The position numbers and the translations under genes are program-made. A model generated the notes under the pieces. The model did no database searches. It worked only from the letters and a program-made list of their open reading frames with translations, and was not told the origin of the DNA. A DNA stretch of 64,000 bases from Bretschneidera sinensis (lineage: Eukaryota; Streptophyta; Magnoliopsida; Brassicales; Akaniaceae): contig CM043698.1 in assembly GCA_023935145.1 (NCBI GenBank), positions 18,231,001 through 18,295,000 of the forward strand, read 5' to 3'. The stretch's first letter is position 1. Each line of letters begins with the position of its first letter. This document shows, piece by piece, positions 1 to 10,042 of the stretch.

Positions 1-345
1 CCTTAAGGAAGAAAAGAGTTAGAGTAGATACCATGCCTAACTCGTTGCTTAGGGAAATCAATAGCTTAAGGAGTAAATACCATGCCCTTAGGTTGGCAAC
101 CAGTAGGTATATATAATAAAGCTAGTGCACTGATACCTTATACACATTGGGAATGTGTGACTAGTGGTGGATATCAAAGCCCTATGTCTTTATTATTATC
201 AAATCACCTTACAACAAATATTTATCTCTTTTTACTTTTGAGAAACTAATTCTAAAAAACAACTTTACCAATCCCTGTGGAGATGACCTTGCTTTCGCAC
301 ACTAGACTACACTGATGACCTTGTGCACTTGCAAGTATAACTAGT
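1..345 (+). mobile_element. Probable LTR-end fragment of another gypsy-type element
   Basis: No coding frame is visible. Around 272-330 lies a phrase of the kind 'aatccctgtggagatgacc' followed by 'cacttgcaagtataac', which resembles the 3' end of plant Ty3/gypsy LTRs (Athila/Tat groups). No primer-binding site or partner LTR can be seen, so this is read as a truncated fragment joined to or inserted at the end of the neighbouring Tat-type element. From 346 to 605 I see no feature. Confidence 0.35.
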
Positions 346-605
346 ACGATTATTCACCTATTTATTTAGGTAGATAAACGCACAACAGGCCGCACCTCCT
401 ACACCGAGAGCAGGAGACGTTGAAGGCTATGCTAGTCGTGCTTCTGGATGTCGAGGTGCTTGGGGATAATGAAGAACTCCATAGACGCAGCCTCTGTCCT
501 CCCATCCTCTCCACGACCCTCGAGCATGGTAGCCCTTGGTTTTTTAGTTCACAAAAATTTTTATTTTCTTTCCAAGGCACTTAATGTTAACTTTTTTATG
601 CAAAT

Positions 606-1631
606 ATGGAGATGACTGTGAGGGCCAAGCGTACGGCTCGTAAGAGAAAAAGGGTTGCTGAAGCTAGTGGTTCTAGTCAGGGTCAATAGAAGAAACAGGC
701 TAAGGCTCCCACCATGGTGCCAATACCAGTGAGCAGACCCTTGAGGCCTCCAGGTTCTGAAGATTGGACGGTTCCTGTCACTCACATCCCTCATCCCGGG
801 CCTTCTTCGTTCAGGGGAGGGCCTGAGTTAGCTACCTCTTTTGCTCTTCGGTGGGCCTTAAGGGTGGATGACTTCATGATCGCCCATCCGAAGGTCGCTC
901 GGGAGCACCTTGTGCTGGGGATCCCTCCCCGCGATATGGTGGAGATTACGGCGAGGCCCATCGAGGCATTTTGCTCTGCTGCGGAGGTTAGCTTGTCTCA
1001 GGTAAAGCTTTATTTTTCTGCCCTTCTTTCCTTGGTTCTCGTACTGCCCACCGTTTTTATAAGGCTATTTTTTCGTTTAAGGCCAGAGTCCTGAATTGAG
1101 TACTTTTTCTTCGCGCCCTGAATATGACGGACCATTTAGCTAAGGCTGAACATAAATTGGAAGAGTCCCAGGGTCAAGTCCATGACATGACCTCTGCTCT
1201 GGAAACGACGGAGCAAGCTAAGGCAGACGTTATCTCTGAGATTGATCAAATTCAGTCTGAGCTTGGAGAGTACAGAAGGAAGGCAGCAGAATAGGACTTG
1301 ATCAGGTTCACCGTCGGGTCGCGGAGAGGGAAGAATCTTTGCTTAACGATGGAGTCGTCCAGTACCTTGAAGGTTTTAATGAAGCTAAGAGGAGGGTCGA
1401 GTTGTTTTTTTCTGAAATGGATTTTTCTGGCCTCGACTTTAGGGGTAGCTCAGGGGGATCCGGTGCTGTCGCTTTGGGAGAAGATACGAAGGACACTGCT
1501 ATGGCCATTGCCTAGGAAGCTCAAAGGAGCGAGACCCAAAAATTCCCAGAAGATGAAGCCAGGGAGGTGGGAGATAATGAGGCCTAGGAGGCTGAAGAGG
1601 GCGAGGTCCGGGAGGTTGCTACCTCTTAGGA
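606..1631 (+). pseudogene. Antisense ORF (aORF) of the Tat-type element, broken
   Basis: The frame opens at ATG 606 with a basic stretch (RAKRTARKRKR), meets a TAG near 687, and continues in the same frame from 714 to 1094 with the segment around ALRVDDFMIAHPKV, typical of plant transposon-associated ORFs. A second stretch (1124-1294) is rich in E, Q, K and L and looks like a coiled coil. A third frame resumes around 1357-1500 (FNEAKRRVELFF). A donor-like CAG|GTAAAG at 999-1007 could mark an intron, but the frames on either side do not join cleanly. Additional antisense ORFs convergent with pol are documented for Tat elements; their role is unknown. This copy cannot make an intact protein. 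Confidence 0.6.
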
Positions 1632-1761
1632 CAAATTTTCTTATTTCTATTTTGTAGTTAAGGCCGATAGTGCCTATCTTTGTACCTCCCGCTTTAACTT
1701 AATAAAACTTTGGAGTTTTCTTAATCTTAGATTTTATTAATTCTTTTGTTTACATTACATA

Positions 1762-2884
1762 TTACTGATAGAATTTGCGGAGGTGCTCCGTATTCCAAGT
1801 ACGAGGGACTGGCTTGCCGTTCAATTCCTTGAGCTCGAAAGTGCCTGTTCGACAGACCCTTTCGGACTCTGTATAGGCCCTCTCAATTTGGAATGAGCTT
1901 TCCCGTTTGACGAGAGTGAGACACTTCACTCTTTCGCAGGACGAGGTCATGGAGTTTGAAGCCTCGGCTTTGGACCCTGGAGTTACAGTACCGAGCAGCC
2001 CTCTGCTGGTAAGCAGCTAGGTGGATTTGGGCTTTATCTCGGTCATCGTTGACCAAATCCACGTTCATCCTTAATCAGTCTTCATTGTTACTTGGTTCAA
2101 AGCATTGCACTCGTAATGATGGGGCTCCGATTTCGAGGGGAATCATGGCCTCTGATTCGTACGTCATAAAGAATGGAGTTTCTCTCGTCGGCGTTCGTAC
2201 GGTTGTTCAGTAGGCCCAAAGAACATTAGGGAGCTGCTAAGCCCACTGTTTTTCTTCATTGTCTAGTCTTTTCTTGATACCCTGGAGGAGAATCCTGTTG
2301 GTAACTTTAGCCTGACCGTTGGCCTGAGTATACCCGACTGATGAGAATCGATGCTCGATTTGGAGGTCTTCACAGAATGTTTTGAACCGGGAGCTCTCAA
2401 ATTGCCTTCCGTTATCGGTGATCAACACTTGAGGAATCCTGAACCGGCACATTATCGATTTCCACATGAAGTTCCTGGTTTGGTGGTCCATGATGCTGGT
2501 CGACGGCTCTGCCTCAACCCATTTGGTGAAATAGTCAATGGCCACAATGAGGTGCTTCTTCTGCCCAGCTGCAATGGTGAATGGGCCTAGAATATCCATC
2601 CCCCACATAGCAAAGAGAAGTGGACTAGTGATTGAAGTGAGAAGATTAGTAGGTTGGTGTGGCACTGGAGAGTACTGTTGGCAGCTTCTGCATTTTTTGA
2701 TCAATTTGGCATCATCTTCCTTCATCTTGGGCCAGTAATACCCTTGGTGTAAGACCTTAAAAGGGAGGGCTCGAGCCCCTAAGTGATTTCCACATATGCA
2801 TTTGTGGACTTTTCGGAGGGCATAATCAGCCTCGACTAGGCTAAGGCATCTTAAGTATGGCATGGTCAGAGCCATTTTATACAA
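1762..2884 (-). pseudogene. Integrase of the Tat-type element, degenerate
   Basis: The 2884-2237 stretch holds an HHCC zinc finger (first His in VHKCICGNH, then CRSC), the two Asp positions of the DDE core (in WGMDILGPF and ITDNGRQF), and the region where the catalytic Glu should be. There the sequence reads ANGQAKVTNR, with Lys (codon at 2306-2308) in place of the Glu usual in this family. After stops at about 2236 and 2206 the C-terminal part continues in two frames (2068-1883 and 1950-1762) and ends with EHLRKFYQ, the usual end of pol in this lineage. Inactive by both the missing Glu and the stops. Confidence 0.85.
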
Positions 2885-3055
2885 CTATCCATCTATGATA
2901 ATGTACCAGGAGGCTCGGGAGATTAACTTCCTGGCCTCACTCTTTTGCTCAGGGATTTTCCCATTTTTCAGGTAGTGCAGGATTAGGTCCATCCATGTTG
3001 CTTCTTCTTTCACTGGTAGGATTGGAGCTTCGTCTATACTTGGGACGGAGAGGGT

Positions 3056-3640
3056 TTACTGGTAGATAGCTTGGGTAGGTACAAGGTGCCAATAAGAGGC
3101 CAAGTTAGCCAAAGCATATGCATTGGAGTTTTCAACTTGGGGGATCTGAATTATCCGAAATGTCTTGAAGTTCTCGGTGAGCTTTTTCACTTTTTGGAGA
3201 TATTGGGTTAGCTTCTCTCCCCGAGCCTCGAACTCTCCCTTGATCTGACTCACTACCAATTGAGAGTCGCTGAATGCATCCAGAACCTCGACAGCTAACG
3301 CTTTGGCCAATCTTAGACCAACTAGGAGGGCTTCGTACTTCGCCTCATTATTGGAGGTCTTGAACTCAAACCTTAAGGCGTACTCGATTGTAAAGCCTTC
3401 CGGACTACAAAGAATGTATCCTGCCCCTCTCCCTAGTGAATTTGAGGATCCATCTACATGGAAGGTCCACCCTGGAGGGGATCCACTAGTCCCTGATGTT
3501 GTTGACTCGTCCGGATCTATGGACAGGGTTGTTTCTACAATAAAGTCAGCCAAAGCCTGGCCTTTGATTGCTTGTCGGGGCCGGTAGTGGATTTCGAACT
3601 CTCCCAGTTCTACCACCCATTTTACCATCCTTCCAAACAC
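3056..3640 (-). pseudogene. RNase H domain of the Tat-type element
   Basis: Motifs in order are FHVDGSSN (first Asp), NNEAKYEAL (Glu), SDSQLVV (second Asp) and, near the end, NSNAYALANLAS. In this family the last motif normally contains Asp-Ala-Leu and supplies the fourth acidic residue; here it is Tyr (codon at 3116-3118). The upstream segment WVVELGEFEIHYRPR links RT to RNase H. This 195-codon piece is open, but it is cut off from RT by several stops, so it is a relic. Confidence 0.85.
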
Positions 3641-4760
3641 ATTCAGATTATGCAGGACCTACCTTAAGGGTTGATCTGTTAGGAGGGTGACGGTATGCGC
3701 CTGAAAATAGGGTCAGAGCTTCCGTGCAGCTACTACCAGGGCGTAAGCCATCTTTTCAATAGGAGGATACCTTGTCTCAGCTTCGTGGAGAATTCCACTA
3801 ACATAGTAAATGGTCTTCTGGATGCCTGCTTTTTCATCCGGGAGTGGCTTGGTTAAGAGCGGTAGTGAACTTAGATATCTCTTCAAATCTTTGAAAGCTT
3901 CCTAGCAACTCTCGGACTAGGAGAAATCTTTTGCTTTCTTGATAGCCTTGAAGAAAGACATGCACTTTTCCACAGATTTAGACATGAATCGGTTTGGGGT
4001 CGCGATTCTGCCGGTGAGCCGCTGGACTTCCTTCACTGACTTGGGGGGGTCATATTGAGGATGGCTTTTATCTTCTCCATGTTGACTTCTATCCCTCTCT
4101 GGGTAACCATGAACCCTAGGAATTTACCCCTTGTTACCCCGAATGCACATTTAGAGGGATTCAACCTCATGTTATACTTGCGTAGTACTCCGAACGCCTC
4201 TTCTAAGTCGGAACAGTGGTTTTGTACCTCTGTGCTTTTAACCAGCATGTCATCCACATAGACTTCTATATTCCGCCCTATCTGTTCCTTAAAGATTTTG
4301 TTCACCAACCTTTGATAGGTTACCTCAGTGTTCTTGAGCCCAAAGGGCATGACTTTGTAGCAGTACAACCCTCGATGTTTGATAAAAGTTGTCTTGTCTT
4401 GGTCTGATTTATGCATAAAGATCTGGTTGTAGCCGGAGTACGCGTCCATGAAATAAATGAGTTCATGCCCTGAGGTGGCATCCACCATCTGGTCAACTCG
4501 AGGGAGAGAGAAACTGTCCTTTGGGCAGGCCTTATTTAAATTGGTAAAGTCAATACAAATACACCACTTGCCACTGGCTTTTCGGACCATTACCATATTA
4601 GACACTCACTCAGGGTATCTTGCCTCTCTGATGAAACCAGTTTCAAACAATTTATCTACTTCAGTGTTGATAGCCATCTGGTGCTCGGGGGCAAAGGTTC
4701 TCTTCTTTTGAATGACCGGATTGCACTTAGGGTCCACATTTAGGCGATGCTCGATGGTTC
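3641..4760 (-). pseudogene. Reverse transcriptase of the Tat-type element
   Basis: The 4605-4033 stretch contains the RT palm: the DAYSGYNQI motif, the MPFGLKN segment, and an intact YVDD polymerase motif. The N-terminal part, up to about 4740, reads in the same frame (FAPEHQMAINTEVDK) and is separated by a TGA exactly where the family has Trp in a YPEW motif. The thumb/connection part (4032-3641) has at least four stops: two TAG near 3920 and 3903, a TGA near 3717, and a TAG near 3661. Confidence 0.85.
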
Positions 4761-5025
4761 CAGGGTTGATCCCTGACATGTCCGATGCTAACCAGGCGAA
4801 CAGGTCTTTGTTTATCTAGAGGAGGGAGAGGAGTTATTTCTTGTGTTCTTCAGAGAGGCTTGTGCCTATTTGGATGGTTCGGGTAGGGTCATCTCTGAAA
4901 GGTATTGGGGTTAGTTCTTCCATAGGTCATTCTCTTGGGGTCTTCATCTCGTCCTTGAGATCTTCTACTTCGAGAGGCAGGGCCTCAGTCTTCTTCTTTT
5001 CTTTGACAGCATTCAGGTAGCAGAC

Positions 5026-5430
5026 CTAGAAGACTTTTTGATCTCTTTTGATCATTCTTACACCTTTACTGGTGGGAAATTTGACTTTTAGGTGATAGGT
5101 GGAGACAACGACCTTCAGTTTGTTGAGGGTGGGTCGGTCGATGATCATATTGTAAGAGGAGGGCTGCTTGACTACCAGGAAAGTGGTCTGTACTGTGGAG
5201 GTCCTTGGCGCTGTTCCTGCAGTTACTGGTAGGACTATGCTTCCTTCGGCGAACATTGAAGGTCCACCGAAACCATAGAGGGGGGCCAGGGCTGGCTCTA
5301 GATGCCCATCATTCGGCTCCATACATTAAAAAGCATCATGAAACAATATGTTTGCGGAGCTTCCATTTTCAATCAGGACCCGTCGTATTTTATGGTTGGC
5401 TACTAAGAGAGAGACCACCACTGCATCGTC
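5026..5430 (-). pseudogene. Retroviral-type aspartic protease of the Tat-type element
   Basis: The 5322-5026 stretch contains YNMIIDRPTLNKLK and STYHLKVKFPT, hallmarks of the second half of Tat-type proteases. Just upstream, across a TAA at about 5328, the active-site region reads [13 protein letters not shown]. The catalytic Asp expected before N-G-S-S is Glu (codon at 5368-5370). The linker between gag and protease (5431-6044) is scattered over several frames. Confidence 0.75.
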
Positions 5431-6044
5431 GTGAGGAGTCTACACATCTTTTAAGTCATCTTCTATAAAGGAGATAACTGGCTCCGTTCTCCTTCTCTTG
5501 TGGGGGCCACTGACGGAGGCTAAGGCCCTGAAGTATGCTTTACTGCTATGTCTTGAACTACCTCCCGCTGTTGGGCCTCCACAAATTGTCTTGATGATTC
5601 GGGTGGTGGTCGCCACCTCCTACTTTTTTAGACCGGACCCCTCTTGCTCGGTTATGGGATTCCTTTGAGGATCCCACTGCTCCTACTGTGGGTGGTAGGG
5701 ATGCCCAGCATCTCTTTTTGATGGTGCAGGTTCGTCCCTTTTCCAAGGCTCAGTAAACTCTTTTAGGTATCCTCGGTTGATAAGAGCTTCAATATGCTCC
5801 TTTAGGTCATGGCATTCCTCGGTGTCATGACCGTAGTTATTGTGGAACCGACACCATCGTCTCTGGTCCCCCCTGAGGTGTGGCTTCCTAGGTGGCCATT
5901 AGAGGACAGACTTATCTTGGAGTTGCATGAGGACGTTAGTCCTGGTCGCATTGAGCGGGGTAAAACGGTCTACTGGGGGGTGGGGTCGATATCTGCTTTC
6001 TTGGTAGGGCCTCTTGACCACTCCTCTCTGAGGGTTGGGGTCCT

Positions 6045-6794
6045 TCATTTTCTTCTCTGTTTCTCCTTCTCTCTCTCTTTTCTGAAGGCTTGGTTGTCCT
6101 CCACCAGCATGTACTTCTCAGCTCGGGCCAAGATCTCATTCATGTCCTTGGGCGGACGTCGAGTGAGTTTAGAGCTGAAGATACCAGACCTTAATCCGTT
6201 CTTAAATGCCATTACCTGGACATTTGGGTCGAGGTCAGGAATTTCCCATGCCGCTGTATTGAACAGGTATATGTAGGCTCGGAGCCTCTCCCTTAGATGC
6301 TGAATGATGTTGAAGAGGCTTTCTGAAGTTTTCTTTGGCCCTTTACTACTGAGGAAGTGTGAGGCTAAGGCGTAACTAAGTTCTTTGAAGTTGCTGATGC
6401 TTCCTGGTTTCAGACGCGAGTACCAGGTACCCGCTGCCTTCTCGAGAGTTAGAGGGAAGGCACGACATATGACTGGATCGGAGTGCTGGTGCAGCATCAT
6501 AGTTGTTTTGAAGTGCTGCAGGTGGTCCATGGGATTTGCGGAGCCGTCGTACATTCTGACTTGAGGCATCCTGAAGTTGGGTGGAAGTGGGGTCTCGAGA
6601 ACATCTTTCGTGAACGGAGGGTCTTGGATGTAGAGCTCATCCATGATGCTGAGATTCTTGTGTCTCAGAGCCAAGTCTATCTTTTCTTCCATTTCTTCAA
6701 ACTGTTTATCTAAGTTGAGTTGAGGAGGAACTCTCCTTGGATCGGTTGCAATATAGAGAAGGCTTAGTAGGGGGTTGGTTATAGGTTGGGTCAT
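6045..6794 (-). pseudogene. Gag (retrotrans_gag) of the Tat-type element
   Basis: A 249-codon open stretch with the retrotrans_gag core: PPNFRMPQVRMYDG, then DHLQHFKTTM, then AGTWYSRLKPGSISNF and ELSYALASHF, ending in a basic KEREKEKQRRK tail. This shapes the capsid-like particle of the element. Codons upstream of 6794 continue as a proline- and tyrosine-rich N-terminal part in other frames (to about 7090). No zinc knuckle was found in frame. The stretch is long and well conserved, but without the rest of pol it cannot support mobility. Confidence 0.85.
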
Positions 6795-7009
6795 CTCTGC
6801 CGAATGACTCTTCTTGATCTGGAGCTTAGCGAGGAGGGAAGGGAGGTTGCTGACCTCTTCCCCGAACTTGGGCCGCTAGGTTGGCTATCATTCTGGAGAA
6901 CTCCTGGAACTGAGCTTCAGTCACTTGGGCCTGAAGGTGTGCAGCAGTTTCCTCGTGGTTGGGAGAGTCGGTTTCGGAGAGATAAGGGCGCACAAGCCCA
7001 GGAAAGGGC

Positions 7010-7250
7010 GTGCTGTAAGGTGGCTATAAGGTGGCGCGGCGTATGGTGGCTGTAGGTAGCGTACCATAGGGTGGTTATAGGGTAGCGTAGAGGGGGCCCA
7101 GGTGTTGGTTTACTGAGCTGCTCTTCATTGGATCGGAGTGTTTATTGGGCCGGAGAGTTTACTAGGCTGCTCACTAGACCGGAGAGTTTACTGGGCAGCC
7201 CATTGGGCCAGAGATTTTACTGGGCTGCTCATTGGGCCGGAATATTTTGG
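7010..7250. repeat. Two short tandem arrays upstream of gag
   Basis: 7010-7090 holds degenerate copies of about 18 bp around 'aggtggctataaggt'. 7109-7250 holds about four and a half copies of a 29-30 bp unit beginning 'tttactgggctgctcattgg' with 'gggccggagag' at its end. Both lie on the gag 5' side, in the leader or N-terminal gag region of the Tat-type element. Confidence 0.7.
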
Positions 7251-8341
7251 ACCGTATCACATACCATAATCAACCCACCATAACTGGGTTACAGGCTGCA
7301 GCTAGTAAGTCTACAACAAACCTTGAGAAAAACGTGATCATTTTAAAAGATAAAAGAAACATAAACGATAACTTATCAAGCTATGGGAGACGAAAAATAT
7401 ATGCAAGTGCAGTAGGTATTTGTCGGTGCTTAACATGTGCAATCAAAATGCCAACCCTTCAAAATTAAAGTTATATATTACTCCTTTATTACGCTAAAGT
7501 TTTTTATTAGACTATATCCGTAAATTTGAATATCCAACAAAAAAAAAAGTGGAGCAGTAGAAAATATGATAGGTGTAATATCTACAGGTGCAGCTAACTA
7601 TCATGCTACGCACACCTAGACTTATCCACCAACCACATCTACCACCGATCGAAACGGAAGCGGAAAATCCTGCAACTATTTTGGAGCTAATAAATTAAGA
7701 AACAGTAACACTTAATAAGAACAGGTTTACATCATTGACTTGTTTAAAAAAAGTAAAGCATTGAAGCACAAGCAAAATGTTCTCTTGCATCTCAATTACA
7801 ATATTATATATATAAAACAAAATTTATATATACAATATTATATATATAAGACAACTGCTGAAAACAAGCAATTCTGAAAAAAATAATAAATAATTTTTTT
7901 TTATAAAAAATCCTTATAGTTTGCGTTAAACTACAAATGCACCTGTTTATGTTAACTATATTCAAAAGCACTCATTCTACCACTAAAATAATTCAATGCT
8001 CTTTATTATCTAACCTCTTTCCTCGCAGCACTCATTTTTCTACCATGTGAACAAAAATTCGGCATCCCGCAATAATGAATGAAAGAGTAAAAAGAGACAA
8101 TAGCATCTCATTGTTTAAGAATGTTAACTAAAATAATAAAAATTATTTTTTTTAACATGTTGAAACCCGAGTGTATGAGTTATTTTTTGAATTAAATCAA
8201 AACACGTATCACTACATCATCATTTAGTTTGATTTTTTCAAAAAAAAATTATGTTTTTATGTAATAAAGATGCATTTGTAATTTTATATGAAAGTTTAAA
8301 GTGAATGACTTGTTTTGAAAATTTAAGATATAATTATATTT
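7251..8341. other. AT-rich intergenic DNA
   Basis: No gene-like frame was seen. Contents are short A/T runs and an 'atattatatata' stretch near 7800-7850. Nothing here could be assigned to a family. Confidence 0.6.
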
Positions 8342-8957
8342 AAAGTAAATTTTATTTTTCGTTGATCAATTTTGACCGCATTCTATTTGAGTCATTGAAG
8401 TTTATATTCAGGTCATTAACGTTTAGTGCGTGACTCAATTGAGTCTTTCTATCAAGTACCATGTTAGTGAGATCCTACATGCGAACAGCTGCATATTGCC
8501 CACAATAGCGAATCGGGTTCACAACAAGAGCAACCATTACTGTTGGAAAAGAAGAAGAAGAAGAAGAATTTTATAAATTTGGGTTTAAACTAGGAAAGTT
8601 AGGGTTTAGGGAGACAAAATTTGGCCGAATATGAGAAGAAATTGGAGTTTGCTTTCACTTAGAGATTAGGGAAAAAGAAGATAGTATGACATATGTGGGT
8701 TTGGTTTTAGTTAGGGATTGATGAAAAATATTGATTATTGTTTGAATTATTAAATTAGATATTTTCTCGTTGATTTTTGAACTTTATCTACGTCAGATCC
8801 AATATAGATTTGTCTCATTTAAATTTTAACAGGGCACTTGATAAAAGAATTCAATTGGATCACATACAAAACGTTAAGAATCCAATTAACACGATTAAAA
8901 CTTTCGAAACCCAAATAGAACTCGAGCCAAAGTTGAAGGACAAAAATTAAAATTTAC
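8342..8957. mobile_element. Non-autonomous TIR element, MULE-like
   Basis: The left end (8342 to about 8470) and the reverse complement of the right end (about 8957 to 8825) share a diverged match of roughly 115-130 bp: both read 'gtaaattttatttttcg'-like, then 'ttctatttg.gt', 'ttaacgttt', 'caattgagt/aattc' and 'tatcaagt.cc'. The core (8470-8820) has no transposase frame. Long TIRs suggest a Mutator-like MITE. No target-site duplication was recognised with confidence. Confidence 0.55.
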
Positions 8958-10042
8958 TTTTGCATTTATGATCAAAACTGAGAATATAATTTTAATTTTC
9001 TATTATAAAAATGTTAAAAAAATTAAATAATCAATTATCTTAAAAACTTAAATTATTAAAACTAGAATCATCTCTTTGCAGACATGCATGCAAATCCAAG
9101 AACAACGTAGAATTTCGATAGCATTTTAAATAAAATTAGATAATAAATTATCTTAAAAAACAAACATTTCACTTCATACACAAACAATACTCTTACAATA
9201 CTGTAATTTTGATTTATGATTGTTAAAATAAATTTTAATTTTTTAATGAAACAATTATAGAGTCAAAATCTGTTTAATGTTTTGTAAAATAGTTGAAAGT
9301 TGAGACAGTTTTTCAACATAAATTTAGTTTTTTAAAACTTTATTTTCAACTTTTGTTTTTTTTTTTAAAAAAACTATTTTTTGAGAGTGTTTTTCTACCA
9401 TACAGGGCCTACCGAACGTTTAATTAAGCAATTAATTATCCAAAATTCAATGGCGGTTCACTCCACACCGATCCAAAACTTCAAGCAGGACGACAAGCAA
9501 TTAATTAAAACACATGGCATAATTCAAATTTTTAAAACACTACCACCTTTGATCCTACGTGGCATTCCATGATTGGATTGTTAGGAATCATGTCCTAAAC
9601 TACAGATAAGAAAATCACAACTTGCTTAATAACTGTAGTTGAAACACAACGTCTAACTGCCATTCAAAACATGTTTGCGCCAATGCACCAACTAGCCAAA
9701 GAGCCAACTGCTCATCCTCCCTTCCATCCAAAGCCATACAGAAAGGAATCTTCAAATCCTCTAAAGGAGAGGAAAGGAAAAGGACAGAAAAAGAGAACTG
9801 TGCATAAATTGTCATCCTCATACAATCATTTTTTAAAAGGCATGAGAACCATGAGAATGGAGGATGTGAAGAAGAAGCACGAGATATCCCCCAAAATAAA
9901 TCCGATCACTAACACTATAAGGAAACATTTGCAAGGAGGGTGTAGAGGATCAAGAAGCAAGTGTTGACTAGAAATACAGAGGAGAAGGAAGAAGAAAAAA
10001 GGAGGAGGATTGGAAATTGGCTTTTCATTTTCAAACGGAGAA
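8958..10042. other. Intergenic DNA and 5' leader of CIPK21
   Basis: 8958-9600 is AT-rich without recognisable features. From about 9740 to 10042 the plus strand becomes purine-rich (repeated 'gagaaggaagaaga'), as in a plant 5' untranslated leader. A 99-codon frame at 9671-9967 has no recognisable domain and is treated as leader, not as a gene. Confidence 0.45.

Larger units (their letters stand above)
600..7250 (-). mobile_element. Decayed Ty3/gypsy retrotransposon, Tat lineage
   Basis: On the minus strand the order is gag (6794-6045), protease (about 5430-5026), reverse transcriptase (about 4760-3641), RNase H (3640-3056) and integrase (2884-1762), which is the Ty3/gypsy order. A separate reading frame on the opposite strand (606-1631) lies beyond integrase, an arrangement known in Tat-lineage elements. 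Every domain carries stops or frameshifts. No LTR pair or primer-binding site could be recognised at either end, so the outer limits are approximate and the element is truncated or heavily diverged. Confidence 0.85.

Noticed and set aside
9671..9967. 99-codon plus-strand frame just before CIPK21
   Set aside because: No domain; purine-rich leader-like DNA directly upstream of a well-supported start codon. At most an upstream frame in the 5' leader.
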